This document shows, piece by piece, positions 17,671-26,154 of a stretch of DNA of 54,644 bases (positions are counted from its first letter, which is position 1; the number at the start of each line of letters is the position of its first letter). Both the position numbers and the translations under genes were made by a program. This DNA comes from SIG565 sp045590755 (GTDB lineage: Bacteria; Bacillota; Clostridia; Oscillospirales; Acutalibacteraceae). A model generated the notes under the pieces. It made no database searches. It saw nothing but the letters and a program-made list of their open reading frames with translations, and had not been told where the DNA came from. The DNA lies in contig JAZNRP010000015.1 of the NCBI GenBank assembly GCA_045590755.1, positions 1-54,644 on the forward strand, read 5' to 3'.

Positions 17671-19863
17671 ATGGATGCTTCGTATCTTGAAAACTATGAA
17701 AAGTTAGAAGAAATGCTTATATCTCAGGGCGGAAAGTATAATATAGAGCTTATAAAAAAAGCATACGACTGTTGTGTCAAGGCACATAAAGGACAGCTGC
17801 GCTCTTCTAAGGAAGAATTCTATCTGCATCCGTATAATGTCGCCAAAATAGTAATTTCTCTTGGTATGGACAGTCAGTCTATTGCGGCGGCGCTTCTGCA
17901 CGACACTGTAGAAGATACCGAAATTACACTTAAATTTGTTGAAAAAGAGTTTGGCGAAGAAGTAGCACTTATAGTTGACGGTGTTACAAAGCTCGGTAAA
18001 ATTAACTTTTCTTCAAAAGAGCAATTACAGGCAGAAAATATAAGAAAAATGCTTATGGCTATGGCAAAGGACATAAGGGTTATTATTATAAAACTTGCCG
18101 ATAGACTTCATAATATGCGTACAATTGACGCTGTGCCAGACTATAAACAGCTTGAAAAATCTCTTGAAACACTTGAAGTATTTGCGCCTATTGCACACCG
18201 TTTGGGTATTCGTCAGATTAAGGAAGAGCTTGAAGATTTATCAATAAAGCATCTTGACCCTGTGGCCTATCACGAGATAGAAGAGCTTTTGCAGATAAAA
18301 AAGGAACAGCGCGAGAAATTACTGGGTGATATACACGAAAAAATTGCAAGCCGACTTAAAGAAGTGATACCTGATGTAAATGTATCAATTCAGGCGCGAG
18401 TTAAATCTATTCACGGAATATACCGTAAAATGTATGTTCAGAATAAGGATTTTGATGAAATCTATGATATTTATGCTATTCGTATTATTACCGACAGTGT
18501 GGCGGATTGCTATAATATTTTAGGCCTTATGCACGACCTTTTCCGTCCGATACCGGGTAGATTTAAGGACTATATTTCTATGCCTAAGCCCAACCGTTAT
18601 CAGTCGTTGCATACAACGGTAATTAGTCGTGAGTCGGTTCCATTTGAAATTCAGATAAGAACATCCGAAATGCATCATACAGCTGAATACGGTATTGCGG
18701 CGCACTGGAAATACAAGGAAGGCATTAACGGTCGGGATGAAAAAATGGAAGACCAGCTTGCCTGGGTACGACAGATTCTTGAAAATCAGGCAGAAACGGG
18801 CGACTCTTCGGAAATTATCAGTACCATTAAGGTCGATTTAAATCAGGAAGATGTATTTGCCGTAACACCTAAGGGGGATGTAATAAATCTTCCGGCGGGC
18901 TCAACGGTAATAGACTTTGCGTTTGCCATTCACACTGCAGTGGGCATTAAAATGATAGGCGCTAAGGTTAACGGAAAAATAGCACCCATTAGCCATGTTA
19001 TAACTACGGGTGAAGTAATTGATATTTTAACAACCAATCAGGCGGGTCACGGACCGGGTAGAGATTGGATTAATATAGCCGTTACCAATCAGGCAAAAAC
19101 CAAAATACGCTCTTGGTTTAAGCGGGAGCGCCGCACTGAGAATATTGAAAACGGCAAGGCAATGCTTGAATCGGAATTCCGCAGAAATTCTATTTCCTTG
19201 CCCGAACAGGCTATGCAGGAGTTTATTGAAGATATCGCCACCAAACAAAGATTCTCTTCAGTTGACGATTTTTATGCGGCAATCGGTTACGGCGGTATAT
19301 CGTTATCTAAAATAATAGCGCGTATTAAGGAAGATTATAATAAGATTATTAAGTCTTCCAAGCCTGAGCCTGTACAAATTAAGACAGTATCGCATTCTCA
19401 CAATACAGGAAGCGTTATCGTGGACGGACTTGATGACTGTCTGATAAAATTATCAAAATGTTGTGCACCGCTTCCGGGTGACGATATTATTGGCTTTATA
19501 ACACGCGGTCACGGTGTGTCTATTCACAAGCGCGACTGTAATAATGTTCCGCGCGATATATCTTTAGCTTCAGAGCCTGGCAGATGGATTGATGCGAGAT
19601 GGAACGCAGATATCAAAATTACATCCTTTGTATCTACGCTTCGTATATTGGGTATTGACCGCGACGGATTTTTGGCAGATGTTACAACCTTGCTTTATAA
19701 TATGCATGTGTCACTTCACGCCGTTAATGCCCGTCCTATAAAGGATGGAAACTCGGTTATTGTTGTAACAATAAGCACCGAAAATATAGAGCATTTGAAA
19801 AGTATTATTAATCAGCTCTGTAAGGTTAGCGGCGTGTTCAGTGTTGACAGAATTAATCAGTAG
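17671..19863 (+). CDS. relA: Bifunctional (p)ppGpp synthetase/hydrolase, RelA/SpoT family
   Basis: A long RSH stringent-response enzyme of 730 residues. The hydrolase HD domain has HDTVEDT at ~77-83, intact. The synthetase domain shows IYDIYAIRII near 270 and MPKPNRYQSLHTTV near 307. The TGS domain (~395-455), a Cys-containing zinc-finger-like region (CCAPLPGDDIIG) and a C-terminal ACT domain complete it. Both activities therefore look intact, as in Bacillus Rel. The start is ATG 17671 after AAAGGGGTGA; GTG 17662 lies within the ribosome binding site. It follows recJ by 5 bases and precedes dtd by 11. Confidence 0.96.
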   Translation: MDASYLENYEKLEEMLISQGGKYNIELIKKAYDCCVKAHKGQLRSSKEEFYLHPYNVAKIVISLGMDSQSIAAALLHDTVEDTEITLKFVEKEFGEEVALIVDGVTKLGKINFSSKEQLQAENIRKMLMAMAKDIRVIIIKLADRLHNMRTIDAVPDYKQLEKSLETLEVFAPIAHRLGIRQIKEELEDLSIKHLDPVAYHEIEELLQIKKEQREKLLGDIHEKIASRLKEVIPDVNVSIQARVKSIHGIYRKMYVQNKDFDEIYDIYAIRIITDSVADCYNILGLMHDLFRPIPGRFKDYISMPKPNRYQSLHTTVISRESVPFEIQIRTSEMHHTAEYGIAAHWKYKEGINGRDEKMEDQLAWVRQILENQAETGDSSEIISTIKVDLNQEDVFAVTPKGDVINLPAGSTVIDFAFAIHTAVGIKMIGAKVNGKIAPISHVITTGEVIDILTTNQAGHGPGRDWINIAVTNQAKTKIRSWFKRERRTENIENGKAMLESEFRRNSISLPEQAMQEFIEDIATKQRFSSVDDFYAAIGYGGISLSKIIARIKEDYNKIIKSSKPEPVQIKTVSHSHNTGSVIVDGLDDCLIKLSKCCAPLPGDDIIGFITRGHGVSIHKRDCNNVPRDISLASEPGRWIDARWNADIKITSFVSTLRILGIDRDGFLADVTTLLYNMHVSLHAVNARPIKDGNSVIVVTISTENIEHLKSIINQLCKVSGVFSVDRINQ

Positions 19864-19874
19864 AGAGTGTTAAA

Positions 19875-20333
19875 ATGAAGGCTATAATTCAAAGAGTTAA
19901 AAATGCATCGGTTACAGTAGACGAAAATACAGTTGGCAGTATTTCTGACGGCCTTTTAGTACTGCTCGGTGTTCATAATACAGATGGCGCCGATACAGCA
20001 ACGCTTTTGGCATCTAAAACCGCTAATCTTCGTGTTTTTTGTGACGAAAACGATAAAATGAATAGGTCGGTACTTGATATTGACGGTGAAATTTTGGTAA
20101 TATCAAACTTTACCTTGTGTGCCGATACTAAGAAGGGCAATCGACCGTCATTTATAGAAGCAATGTCACCGACACGCGCAGACGAGCTTTATAATCTCTT
20201 TTGTGATGAGCTTAAAGGCTTAGGCGTAAAACGGGTGGAAAAGGGTGTTTTCGGCGCCGATATGAAGGTATCTCTTCTTAATGACGGTCCCGTAACAATT
20301 ATTCTTGATACTGATACATGGAGACGGAAATGA
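19875..20333 (+). CDS. dtd: D-aminoacyl-tRNA deacylase
   Basis: Removes D-amino acids wrongly attached to tRNA. It has 152 residues, the usual length, with NRPSFIEAM (equivalent of the SFxxA motif) and the cross-subunit Gly-cisPro motif in NDGPVTI near the C-terminus. It follows relA as in most Firmicutes. Its TGA stop overlaps the ATG of the next gene (ATGA), which implies translational coupling to the metallo-hydrolase. Confidence 0.95.
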   Translation: MKAIIQRVKNASVTVDENTVGSISDGLLVLLGVHNTDGADTATLLASKTANLRVFCDENDKMNRSVLDIDGEILVISNFTLCADTKKGNRPSFIEAMSPTRADELYNLFCDELKGLGVKRVEKGVFGADMKVSLLNDGPVTIILDTDTWRRK

Positions 20334-20947
20334 TTGTAAAGAAAATAGTAACTACTTTCTTTAGCACAAACTGTTATCTTTTACAAAACGAAGACTCGGC
20401 AGTAATTATTGACCCGGGTGATGATGATAACCGAATAATTGAATTTGCAAAGGAAAATGCTCAAAAAAAGGACAAGGCAATACTGCTTACCCACTGTCAC
20501 TTTGACCATATTTTAGGTGTAGATGCAGTAAGAGAAGCCCTTGATGCGCCTGTTATAATTTCTAAAAGGGAAGTAAAGGGTCTTGCCGACGCTGATATTA
20601 ACATGTCAAGGCTAATGGGCGGACACCCTGTAAGTGTTACTGCCGATAAGACGGTGGAAGACGGCGATAAATTAAACTTTGGCGGAGAAGTAATAGAAGT
20701 ATTAGCAACACCGGGTCATACTGTGGGCGGTGTGTGTTATAAATTAAACGATATGCTTTTTTGCGGTGATACGCTTTTTTGTTTAAGTATCGGCAGATAC
20801 GATTTACCAACCGCAAACCTAACAGAGCTTTTAGAATCATTACAGAAAATAAAAAATCTGCAAGGGGATTATACCATCTACTCAGGACACGGGGAGTCTA
20901 CAACGCTTGAGTTTGAAAGACAAAATAACCATTATTTGAAGGGCTAA
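20330..20947 (+). CDS. MBL-fold metallo-hydrolase (glyoxalase II-like, YqgX type)
   Basis: A 205-residue metallo-beta-lactamase-fold protein. The metal motif HCHFDH is at ~55-60, GHTVGG follows near 130, CGDTLF supplies the bridging Asp and a late His lies in YSGHGEST. The size and motif spacing match glyoxalase II-like/YqgX hydrolases of unproven substrate. ATG 20330 is preferred because it gives an ATGA overlap with dtd; an in-frame ATG at 20318 would add four residues. It belongs to the recJ-relA-dtd-hemZ cluster. Confidence 0.88.
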   Translation: MIVKKIVTTFFSTNCYLLQNEDSAVIIDPGDDDNRIIEFAKENAQKKDKAILLTHCHFDHILGVDAVREALDAPVIISKREVKGLADADINMSRLMGGHPVSVTADKTVEDGDKLNFGGEVIEVLATPGHTVGGVCYKLNDMLFCGDTLFCLSIGRYDLPTANLTELLESLQKIKNLQGDYTIYSGHGESTTLEFERQNNHYLKG

Positions 20948-20948
20948 A

Positions 20949-22415
20949 ATGTACTTACAAAATATAAACAACAATTTTAACTACGAACTGGAAAAACTTT
21001 GTAGAATTTTTTTACCGTTCGAAAAAATAATAATAACCGATAAATTGGTAGAAGATGATATTTATGGTATAACCGAGTTAAAAGCTGACGGTGATAAAAC
21101 TGTTCTTTCTGCTTTTCTTTGTATGGACGGTAAAAAAGTCAGCCATAACTCTACTGTCTGCAATTTTGTTTCCGACTATAATAAGGAATGCGAAAGAGAA
21201 CTCGCAGTGCAATTATATAGGTGTTTTACCGATATTACGGGTTATTCTGCCGAATGGGGAATACTGACGGGCGTTCGCCCCGCAAAACTGTATTCTTCGC
21301 TCTGCCGTTCTTTAGGTGAAGAAAGTGCAAGGGGATTTTTCAGAGATAAGCTTTTAGTAAGTGAAGAAAAAATCAGTCTTTGCGATGAGACACACAATAT
21401 TGAAAACGGAATTATAGCAAAATCTACTAAAGATTCGTTTAGTCTTTATATTTCGGTGCCGTTTTGCCCTACAAGATGTTCATATTGCTCTTTTGTATCG
21501 CATTCGGTAGAAAAGTCTCACAAGCTTATACCCGATTATGTTGAAAAGCTTTTAACCGAAATTAAATATACCGCTTTTATAGCTCGGAGCAAAAATTTAA
21601 AATTAAAAACAGTTTATATTGGCGGCGGCACACCAACCACCTTAAGCGCCGAAGAAATTACGGCGGTAATGTGTGCGGTAAAAGAAAACTTTGATTTAAC
21701 AAAGGTACTTGAATATACTGTCGAAGCAGGCAGACCTGATACCGTAACAGAAGAAAAATTATTAGCGATTAAAGAAAATGGTGCTACCAGAATAAGCATT
21801 AATCCGCAAGCTATGAATGATGATATTTTACAAAATATCGGCAGACGCCATACCGTAAAGCAGACTGTGGATGCATATAATTTAGCACGGAAAATAGGCT
21901 TTGATAATATAAATATGGATTTAATTGCAGGTCTTCCTGGCGATAATCTGCAAAACTTTAAAGAAACGGTAGAACAGATAATTGCGCTTGACCCTGATAA
22001 TGTTACAGTACATACCTTGTCGTATAAACGGGCGGCATATTTATCAACCGACAATGATAAACACAGCACCGATAAAAATACCGCTGAAATGGTGCGGTAT
22101 GCAAGAAAAAGATTAACAGAAAATAATATCTTCCCGTATTATATGTATAGACAGAGTAAGACTGTAGGTAACCTTGAAAATGTAGGCTATGCAAAAAAAG
22201 GCACAGAAGGCCTTTATAATGTCTATATTATGGATGAAACCCACAGTATTTTAGCTTGTGGCGCGTCGGCAGTTACCAAACTGCGCGAGCCGTACGGCAG
22301 TCAGATTGACAGGGTGTTCAATTATAAGTACCCTTATGAGTATATAAGTAGATTTGACGAAATTTTAGCCAGAAAGGACAATATTTCAAAATTTTATGAA
22401 CAATACAATTTCTGA
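20949..22415 (+). CDS. hemZ: Coproporphyrinogen dehydrogenase-like radical SAM protein HemZ
   Basis: A radical SAM protein of 488 residues. The cluster motif is C173-x3-C177-x2-C180 in PFCPTRCSYC, followed by GGGTPTTL and a HemN-type C-terminus with YAKKGTEGLYN. An N-terminal ~165-residue extension is typical of the HemZ branch rather than HemN/HemW. HemZ is thought to act in oxygen-independent haem synthesis, but no other haem genes are in the window, so the actual reaction is uncertain. It follows the MBL gene by one base and overlaps the nucleoside kinase by 20 bases. Confidence 0.88.
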   Translation: MYLQNINNNFNYELEKLCRIFLPFEKIIITDKLVEDDIYGITELKADGDKTVLSAFLCMDGKKVSHNSTVCNFVSDYNKECERELAVQLYRCFTDITGYSAEWGILTGVRPAKLYSSLCRSLGEESARGFFRDKLLVSEEKISLCDETHNIENGIIAKSTKDSFSLYISVPFCPTRCSYCSFVSHSVEKSHKLIPDYVEKLLTEIKYTAFIARSKNLKLKTVYIGGGTPTTLSAEEITAVMCAVKENFDLTKVLEYTVEAGRPDTVTEEKLLAIKENGATRISINPQAMNDDILQNIGRRHTVKQTVDAYNLARKIGFDNINMDLIAGLPGDNLQNFKETVEQIIALDPDNVTVHTLSYKRAAYLSTDNDKHSTDKNTAEMVRYARKRLTENNIFPYYMYRQSKTVGNLENVGYAKKGTEGLYNVYIMDETHSILACGASAVTKLREPYGSQIDRVFNYKYPYEYISRFDEILARKDNISKFYEQYNF

Positions 22416-23313
22416 AATTAATAATGCGGCGAATTTGGATTTTAGAAGGTTTATTGATATTTGCGAAGAAGAGTATCACGATGAAATAATGTCTGTAGCA
22501 CAGCATATTTCGGACAATGCTCATTTAAAGGTTGTTATGATAGCAGGACCGTCGGGCGCCGGCAAAACAACATCAGCGCTGCTGCTGAGCAACTATTTAT
22601 TAAAGCTTGGCATCCACGCCCAGATAGTCTCTCTTGATAACTTTTATCTGTCACGACAAGATTTGCCTATATTACCGAATGGTGAGCGTGATACCGAATC
22701 GGTCAATGCGCTTGATATAAAAGAGATGCAACATTGCTTTTTGGAAATAGAAAATTATTCCAAAACAAAAATGCCGTTTTATGATTTTGAAGCGGGAAAA
22801 AGCATTAAAGGAAAAATTGAAATTGATATAACTAATAACGGTATTTTGATTGTTGAGGGACTCCATGCGTTAAACCCCGTCATAACCGATTGCTTGAGAG
22901 AAGAAAACCTTTATAAAATTTATATAAGTGTAAACGAAGGTATTTACAATGATAAGGGCGACAGGGTTTTAACTTCCCGAAAAATCCGTTTTATACGCCG
23001 CACCTTACGGGATGAGAAAACAAGGGGCGCAGATATAAACGCCACACTGAAGCTTTGGTGGCAGGTGGGCTACGGGGAAGAGCAGTATCTTTATTGCTTT
23101 AAGGACCGTGCCGATATTCTGCTTAAAACGCTTCATCCGTATGAGCTGTGTGTTTATAAGGAACGCTTTTTGAAATCGGCTAAGGCGGTATTAGAAGACA
23201 GTGATAATTATAAATATGTAAAAAATATAACCGAAGTAATAAAACAAATTACACCCATAAATCCAAATGCAGTACCCAAAAATTCGCTTATTCGTGAATT
23301 TTTAGGTGAATAA
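22396..23313 (+). CDS. Uridine kinase/phosphoribulokinase family nucleoside kinase
   Basis: A P-loop kinase of 305 residues with GPSGAGKTT at 51-59, SLDNFYL at ~77-83 and IRFIRRTLRDEKTRG at ~195-209, as in the clostridial nucleoside kinases related to Udk. Many of those are ~550 residues with an N-terminal TGS/ThrRS-like domain; here that part is absent and only about 45 residues precede the P-loop. It is probably a nucleoside salvage kinase. The start at ATG 22396 lies inside hemZ, with AGAAAGGA about 15 bases upstream, rather distant. Confidence 0.82.
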   Translation: MNNTISEINNAANLDFRRFIDICEEEYHDEIMSVAQHISDNAHLKVVMIAGPSGAGKTTSALLLSNYLLKLGIHAQIVSLDNFYLSRQDLPILPNGERDTESVNALDIKEMQHCFLEIENYSKTKMPFYDFEAGKSIKGKIEIDITNNGILIVEGLHALNPVITDCLREENLYKIYISVNEGIYNDKGDRVLTSRKIRFIRRTLRDEKTRGADINATLKLWWQVGYGEEQYLYCFKDRADILLKTLHPYELCVYKERFLKSAKAVLEDSDNYKYVKNITEVIKQITPINPNAVPKNSLIREFLGE

Positions 23314-23329
23314 AGAAAGGATGGCTATA

Positions 23330-23701
23330 ATGGAATTTTTAAATGAAACCTTAGATAAGGCAAAGGAATTGTTTGCGGTAGCTAAGCAAAAAACCGATGA
23401 AACCGTAACAATAGGCAAAAAGAAATATGAAATCTCGGTGTTGGAAGGAAAAATTAAAAGATTATATACAGAGCTTGGTAAAAATGCATTTTCTTATCTT
23501 GCAGAGAACGGAGATTTACCGCCACAGATTAGGGCGTTAACCGAAGAAATTAAATCTGCCAAGGAAAGTCTTGAAACACAGAGAGCAGAGCTTGTAAAAA
23601 TGCAAAGTAAACGCATCTGCCCAAAATGCGCGGCAGTTGTGGAAGATAACTCAAATTTCTGCAATGTGTGCGGCGAAAAATTAGTATATTCCGAAGAGTA
23701 G
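23330..23701 (+). CDS. Coiled-coil protein with C-terminal zinc ribbon
   Basis: A 123-residue protein. Residues ~1-90 are charged and heptad-like (coiled coil), and the C-terminus is a single zinc ribbon with CPKC and CNVC at ~100-118. There is no signal peptide or transmembrane segment. Such small zinc-ribbon proteins are common in Clostridia and have no known function. ATG 23330 is chosen after AAAGG at 23316-23320; upstream ATGs at 23306 and 23321 are too close to it. It lies between the nucleoside kinase and mtnN on the same strand. Confidence 0.75.
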   Translation: MEFLNETLDKAKELFAVAKQKTDETVTIGKKKYEISVLEGKIKRLYTELGKNAFSYLAENGDLPPQIRALTEEIKSAKESLETQRAELVKMQSKRICPKCAAVVEDNSNFCNVCGEKLVYSEE

Positions 23702-23709
23702 GGTAAAAA

Positions 23710-24405
23710 ATGAAAGAAGAAATTAAAATAGGTATTGTAATAGCCGATACAGATGAATATAAACCGCTTGAAAAACTGTTAGATAATGCAGAAAAAACAA
23801 CCGTTGCTCTAAGACCTGCACACCGCTTTAATATAGGAAATGCTCGGGTTACATCGGTGCTTTGCGGTATAGGAAAGGTTAATGCCGCAGTTGCCACTGC
23901 CGCACTTGCCGAAAGCGGAGTAAAAATTATATTCAATTGCGGTCTTTCGGGTGGGGTAAGCGGTATTTCCAAAAATGAAATTACCGTACCAAATAAATTT
24001 TTGGAGCACGACTTTGATTTAACCTGTATAGGCTATAGGCCTTGTGAGAAACCGGGACAAGCAAGGTATATATATGGTGCCGACAGTCAATTGTCAGAAA
24101 TGCTGAAAGCACGATTTAAAAATGCAAAGGTTGGTACTGCGGTAAGTGGGGATTGCTTTGTACAAAATGATGAATTACGCGCATTTTTAAAGGACGAATT
24201 TTCTGCAATGTCGTGCGATATGGAAACTGCCGCAATAGCCTATGTGTGTGATACATACGGTATTAAATTCGGTTGTGTCCGTAAAATTTCGGATGATGCG
24301 GGAAGTAACGCTGCTGATAGCTATAGGGAAATTAACGCCCTTGGCGAAGATGTACTTATTAAGGCAATACTTGATGTTATTGGTCAAATTGCCCATAAAA
24401 ATTGA
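23710..24405 (+). CDS. mtnN: 5'-methylthioadenosine/S-adenosylhomocysteine nucleosidase-like
   Basis: Cleaves MTA and SAH to adenine and the thio-ribose, removing inhibitory SAM by-products. The 231-residue protein has GIVIADTDEY near the N-terminus, GIGKVNAAVATAAL at ~56-69, CDMETAAIAYVC with the substrate-binding Met-Glu near 165-170, and KISDDAG with the catalytic Asp. The family is clear, but sequence around IGYRPCEKPGQARY differs from E. coli Pfs, so a different purine nucleoside is possible. It is the last gene before a weak AT-rich hairpin. Confidence 0.85.
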   Translation: MKEEIKIGIVIADTDEYKPLEKLLDNAEKTTVALRPAHRFNIGNARVTSVLCGIGKVNAAVATAALAESGVKIIFNCGLSGGVSGISKNEITVPNKFLEHDFDLTCIGYRPCEKPGQARYIYGADSQLSEMLKARFKNAKVGTAVSGDCFVQNDELRAFLKDEFSAMSCDMETAAIAYVCDTYGIKFGCVRKISDDAGSNAADSYREINALGEDVLIKAILDVIGQIAHKN

Positions 24406-24426
24406 ATTTTTAATAAAAAAGTGGCT

Positions 24427-24461
24427 CAAAAATTGTACAAAACAACAATTTTTGTTATTTT
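24427..24461 (+). terminator. Weak AT-rich terminator candidate
   Basis: CAAAAATTGT pairs with ACAATTTTTG over an 8-base loop, then TTATTTT. The stem is almost all A-T, so efficiency is doubtful. Confidence 0.4.
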
Positions 24462-24493
24462 AACTAATTTAGTATTGATTTTTTGGAGAAAAT

Positions 24494-25210
24494 ATGGTAA
24501 AAGTAAATATAGTGCAAAAAGATGGCTATTCATTTGAAGAGCTGGTTGAAATAATCAGAATATTGCGTTCTCCCGACGGTTGCCCGTGGGATAGGGAACA
24601 GACTCATAAATCAATCCGCAACGAGTTTGTGGAAGAAACCTACGAAGCGGTCGATGCGATTGATAGGGAAGACGATACCGACCTTTGCGAAGAGCTTGGG
24701 GATGTACTTCTGCAAATACTTCTGCATTGCCAGATAGCAAGCGAAGAAAATGCATACAGTATAGATGATGTAATAAATGGTATTGCTAAAAAAATGATTT
24801 TGCGCCATCCCCATGTGTTCGGCGATGTTGTTGCCGAAACAACCGATAAGGTGCTTGAAAATTGGGACAATATAAAGCGTGATGAAAAACACCAGACATC
24901 CTTTGCTGACACGCTTAAAAGTGTACCTATGTCGTACCCTGCGCTTATGCGTGCATCAAAAGTACAAAAGCGCGCCGCTAAAGCAGGGGTTATAATGCCC
25001 GATAAAAATAAGCTTTTGTCTGATGCGGAAGGCTTTATTAATTCTCTCAAAACGGAGAATGGTAATTCCTTTGAAACAATGGGCGAATTGCTATTTACAC
25101 TCTGTGCTTTAATGCGGGAGCTTAAAATCGACGGGGAAGAAACCCTTAATAAAAAAACGGACAAGTTTATTGTTGATTTTGAAAATTTAGAAAAGTCAGG
25201 CAACATTTAG
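24494..25210 (+). CDS. mazG: Nucleoside triphosphate pyrophosphohydrolase MazG
   Basis: An all-alpha NTP pyrophosphatase of 238 residues. The MazG metal motif EExxE appears as EFVEETYE (~42-49) after the SPDGCPWDREQTH start region, and EELGDVLLQI supplies ELxD. The second MazG-like half is degenerate. It hydrolyses non-canonical (d)NTPs. Bacillus YabN fuses a tetrapyrrole methylase in front; this protein lacks it. It starts the mazG-hup-rqcP-yabPQ-divIC-S1 block conserved in Firmicutes, and a TTTTGGAG ribosome binding site precedes it. Confidence 0.93.
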   Translation: MVKVNIVQKDGYSFEELVEIIRILRSPDGCPWDREQTHKSIRNEFVEETYEAVDAIDREDDTDLCEELGDVLLQILLHCQIASEENAYSIDDVINGIAKKMILRHPHVFGDVVAETTDKVLENWDNIKRDEKHQTSFADTLKSVPMSYPALMRASKVQKRAAKAGVIMPDKNKLLSDAEGFINSLKTENGNSFETMGELLFTLCALMRELKIDGEETLNKKTDKFIVDFENLEKSGNI

Positions 25211-25217
25211 TAATTCA

Positions 25218-25231
25218 AACGGTTCGCCGTT
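25218..25231 (+). promoter_or_regulatory. Small UUCG-loop hairpin before hup
   Basis: AACGG-TTCG-CCGTT forms a 5-bp stem with the very stable UUCG tetraloop in the 49-base mazG-hup gap. There is no T-run, so it is not a terminator; it may protect or process the hup mRNA (inference). Confidence 0.45.
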
Positions 25232-25259
25232 AGAAATAAATTATTGGAGGTAAATTTCA

Positions 25260-25532
25260 ATGAACAAAGCAGAATTAATCGCAGCTATTGCCGAAAAAGC
25301 AGAAATTTCTAAGAAGGATGCTGACAAAGCTCTTGCCGCTTTCATCGAAGTTGTACAGGCTGAAATGAAAAAAGGCGAAAAAGTTCAGCTCGTAGGCTTT
25401 GGTACTTTTGAAGTACGCGAACGCGCTGCTCGTAACGGTATCAACCCGCTTACAAAACAGCCCATCAAAATTGCTGCTGCTAAGGCTCCTGTATTCAAAG
25501 CAGGTAAGGCTTTCAAAGACGCTGTAAAATAA
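25260..25532 (+). CDS. hup: HU family DNA-binding protein
   Basis: A 90-residue nucleoid protein that binds and bends DNA as a dimer. The HU signature GFGTFEVRERAARNGINP at ~47-64 includes the DNA-binding arm, with a typical N-terminal helix pair (MNKAELIAAIAEKAEISKKD). Codon choice is noticeably biased towards GCT, AAA and CTT, as expected for an abundant protein. A strong TTGGAGGT ribosome binding site precedes ATG 25260. It is followed by a strong terminator, so its mRNA is probably separate from, or much more abundant than, the downstream rqcP. Confidence 0.97.
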   Translation: MNKAELIAAIAEKAEISKKDADKALAAFIEVVQAEMKKGEKVQLVGFGTFEVRERAARNGINPLTKQPIKIAAAKAPVFKAGKAFKDAVK

Positions 25533-25543
25533 TTGATTTTACG

Positions 25544-25579
25544 AAAAAAGCCGCCGAATATACGGCGGCTTTTTTTTTG
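25544..25579 (+). terminator. Strong intrinsic terminator after hup
   Basis: A GC-rich stem (GCCGCCG with CGGCGGC, plus flanking A-T pairs) has a 6-base loop and a run of nine T. It ends 11 bases before the rqcP start, so rqcP expression depends on readthrough or an unseen promoter. Confidence 0.92.
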
Positions 25580-25589
25580 GGTGAATAAA

Positions 25590-25832
25590 ATGAGATTAGA
25601 TAAATATTTGAAGGTTTCCCGCATAATAAAGCGTAGAACCGTAGCTAACGAAGCGTGCGATGCGGGGAGAGTTTCTGTAAACGGAAAAGTGGCCAGAGCT
25701 TCGTATGATGTAAAGGTAAACGATATAATTGAAATTAATTTTGGTACTCGCACAGTAAAAGCACAGGTTTTACAGGTTAGTGAAACCATCAGAAAAGAAG
25801 ATGCAGGCGATATGTACAAAATAGTGTATTAA
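25590..25832 (+). CDS. rqcP: RqcP (YabO), S4-domain ribosome-associated quality control factor
   Basis: An 80-residue S4-domain protein (MRLDKYLKVSRIIKRRTVANE at the N-terminus, VSVNGK in the middle). Bacillus RqcP binds the 50S subunit with RqcH and supports alanine tailing of stalled nascent chains. Length and position after mazG/hup and before yabP match B. subtilis YabO. ATG 25590 is chosen; the open frame extends upstream to 25533 but through the hup terminator. The short GGGTGA is the only ribosome binding site and directly follows the terminator T-run. Confidence 0.9.
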   Translation: MRLDKYLKVSRIIKRRTVANEACDAGRVSVNGKVARASYDVKVNDIIEINFGTRTVKAQVLQVSETIRKEDAGDMYKIVY

Positions 25833-25844
25833 ATCATAAAATCG

Positions 25845-25881
25845 GCATTTCCTAATATAAATTGTTAGGGGGTGCTTTTTT
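25845..25881 (+). terminator. Terminator-like hairpin containing the yabP ribosome binding site
   Basis: 25845-25855 pairs with 25865-25875 (11 pairs, three of them G-T), then six T, then directly the GTG start of yabP. The 3' arm AGGGGGTG is the yabP Shine-Dalgarno. A CATAAAAT box at 25835-25842 resembles a sigma-E -10 element, but no matching -35 was found. Confidence 0.7.
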
Positions 25882-26151
25882 GTGGGCGAAGAATTTGTAA
25901 ATACACATAATATTTCTATTGAAAACCGAAAAAAGACATCCATTTGCGGTGTCAGGGAAGTAGTTGAATTCAGTAGCGAAGCAATAGAGCTTGTAACTTC
26001 AATGGGAAATTTGAGCATCAGGGGAAACAACCTTAAAATAGATGTTTTCGATGCCACTGGCGGCAACCTTGCAATCAGTGGTCAGATAGTGGCGTTTATA
26101 TATACTACAGACACCAAGAAAAGTAGTTTTATATCAAAAATCTTCAGGTAG
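25882..26151 (+). CDS. yabP: Sporulation protein YabP
   Basis: An 89-residue YabP/YqfC family protein needed for proper spore formation in Bacillus. It shows the beta-rich pattern with ISIENRKKTSICGVREVVEF and LSIRGNNLKIDVFD. The GTG start at 25882 follows AGGGGG by 9 bases. It precedes yabQ by 3 bases, matching Bacillus order. The hairpin over its ribosome binding site would keep it silent on vegetative readthrough RNA from rqcP (inference). The presence of yabP and yabQ argues that the organism can sporulate. Confidence 0.9.
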   Translation: MGEEFVNTHNISIENRKKTSICGVREVVEFSSEAIELVTSMGNLSIRGNNLKIDVFDATGGNLAISGQIVAFIYTTDTKKSSFISKIFR

Positions 26152-26154
26152 ACT

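Noticed and set aside
24427..24461. A clear transcription end between mtnN and mazG
   Set aside because: The stem is almost entirely A-T with a broken T-run; kept only as a weak candidate.
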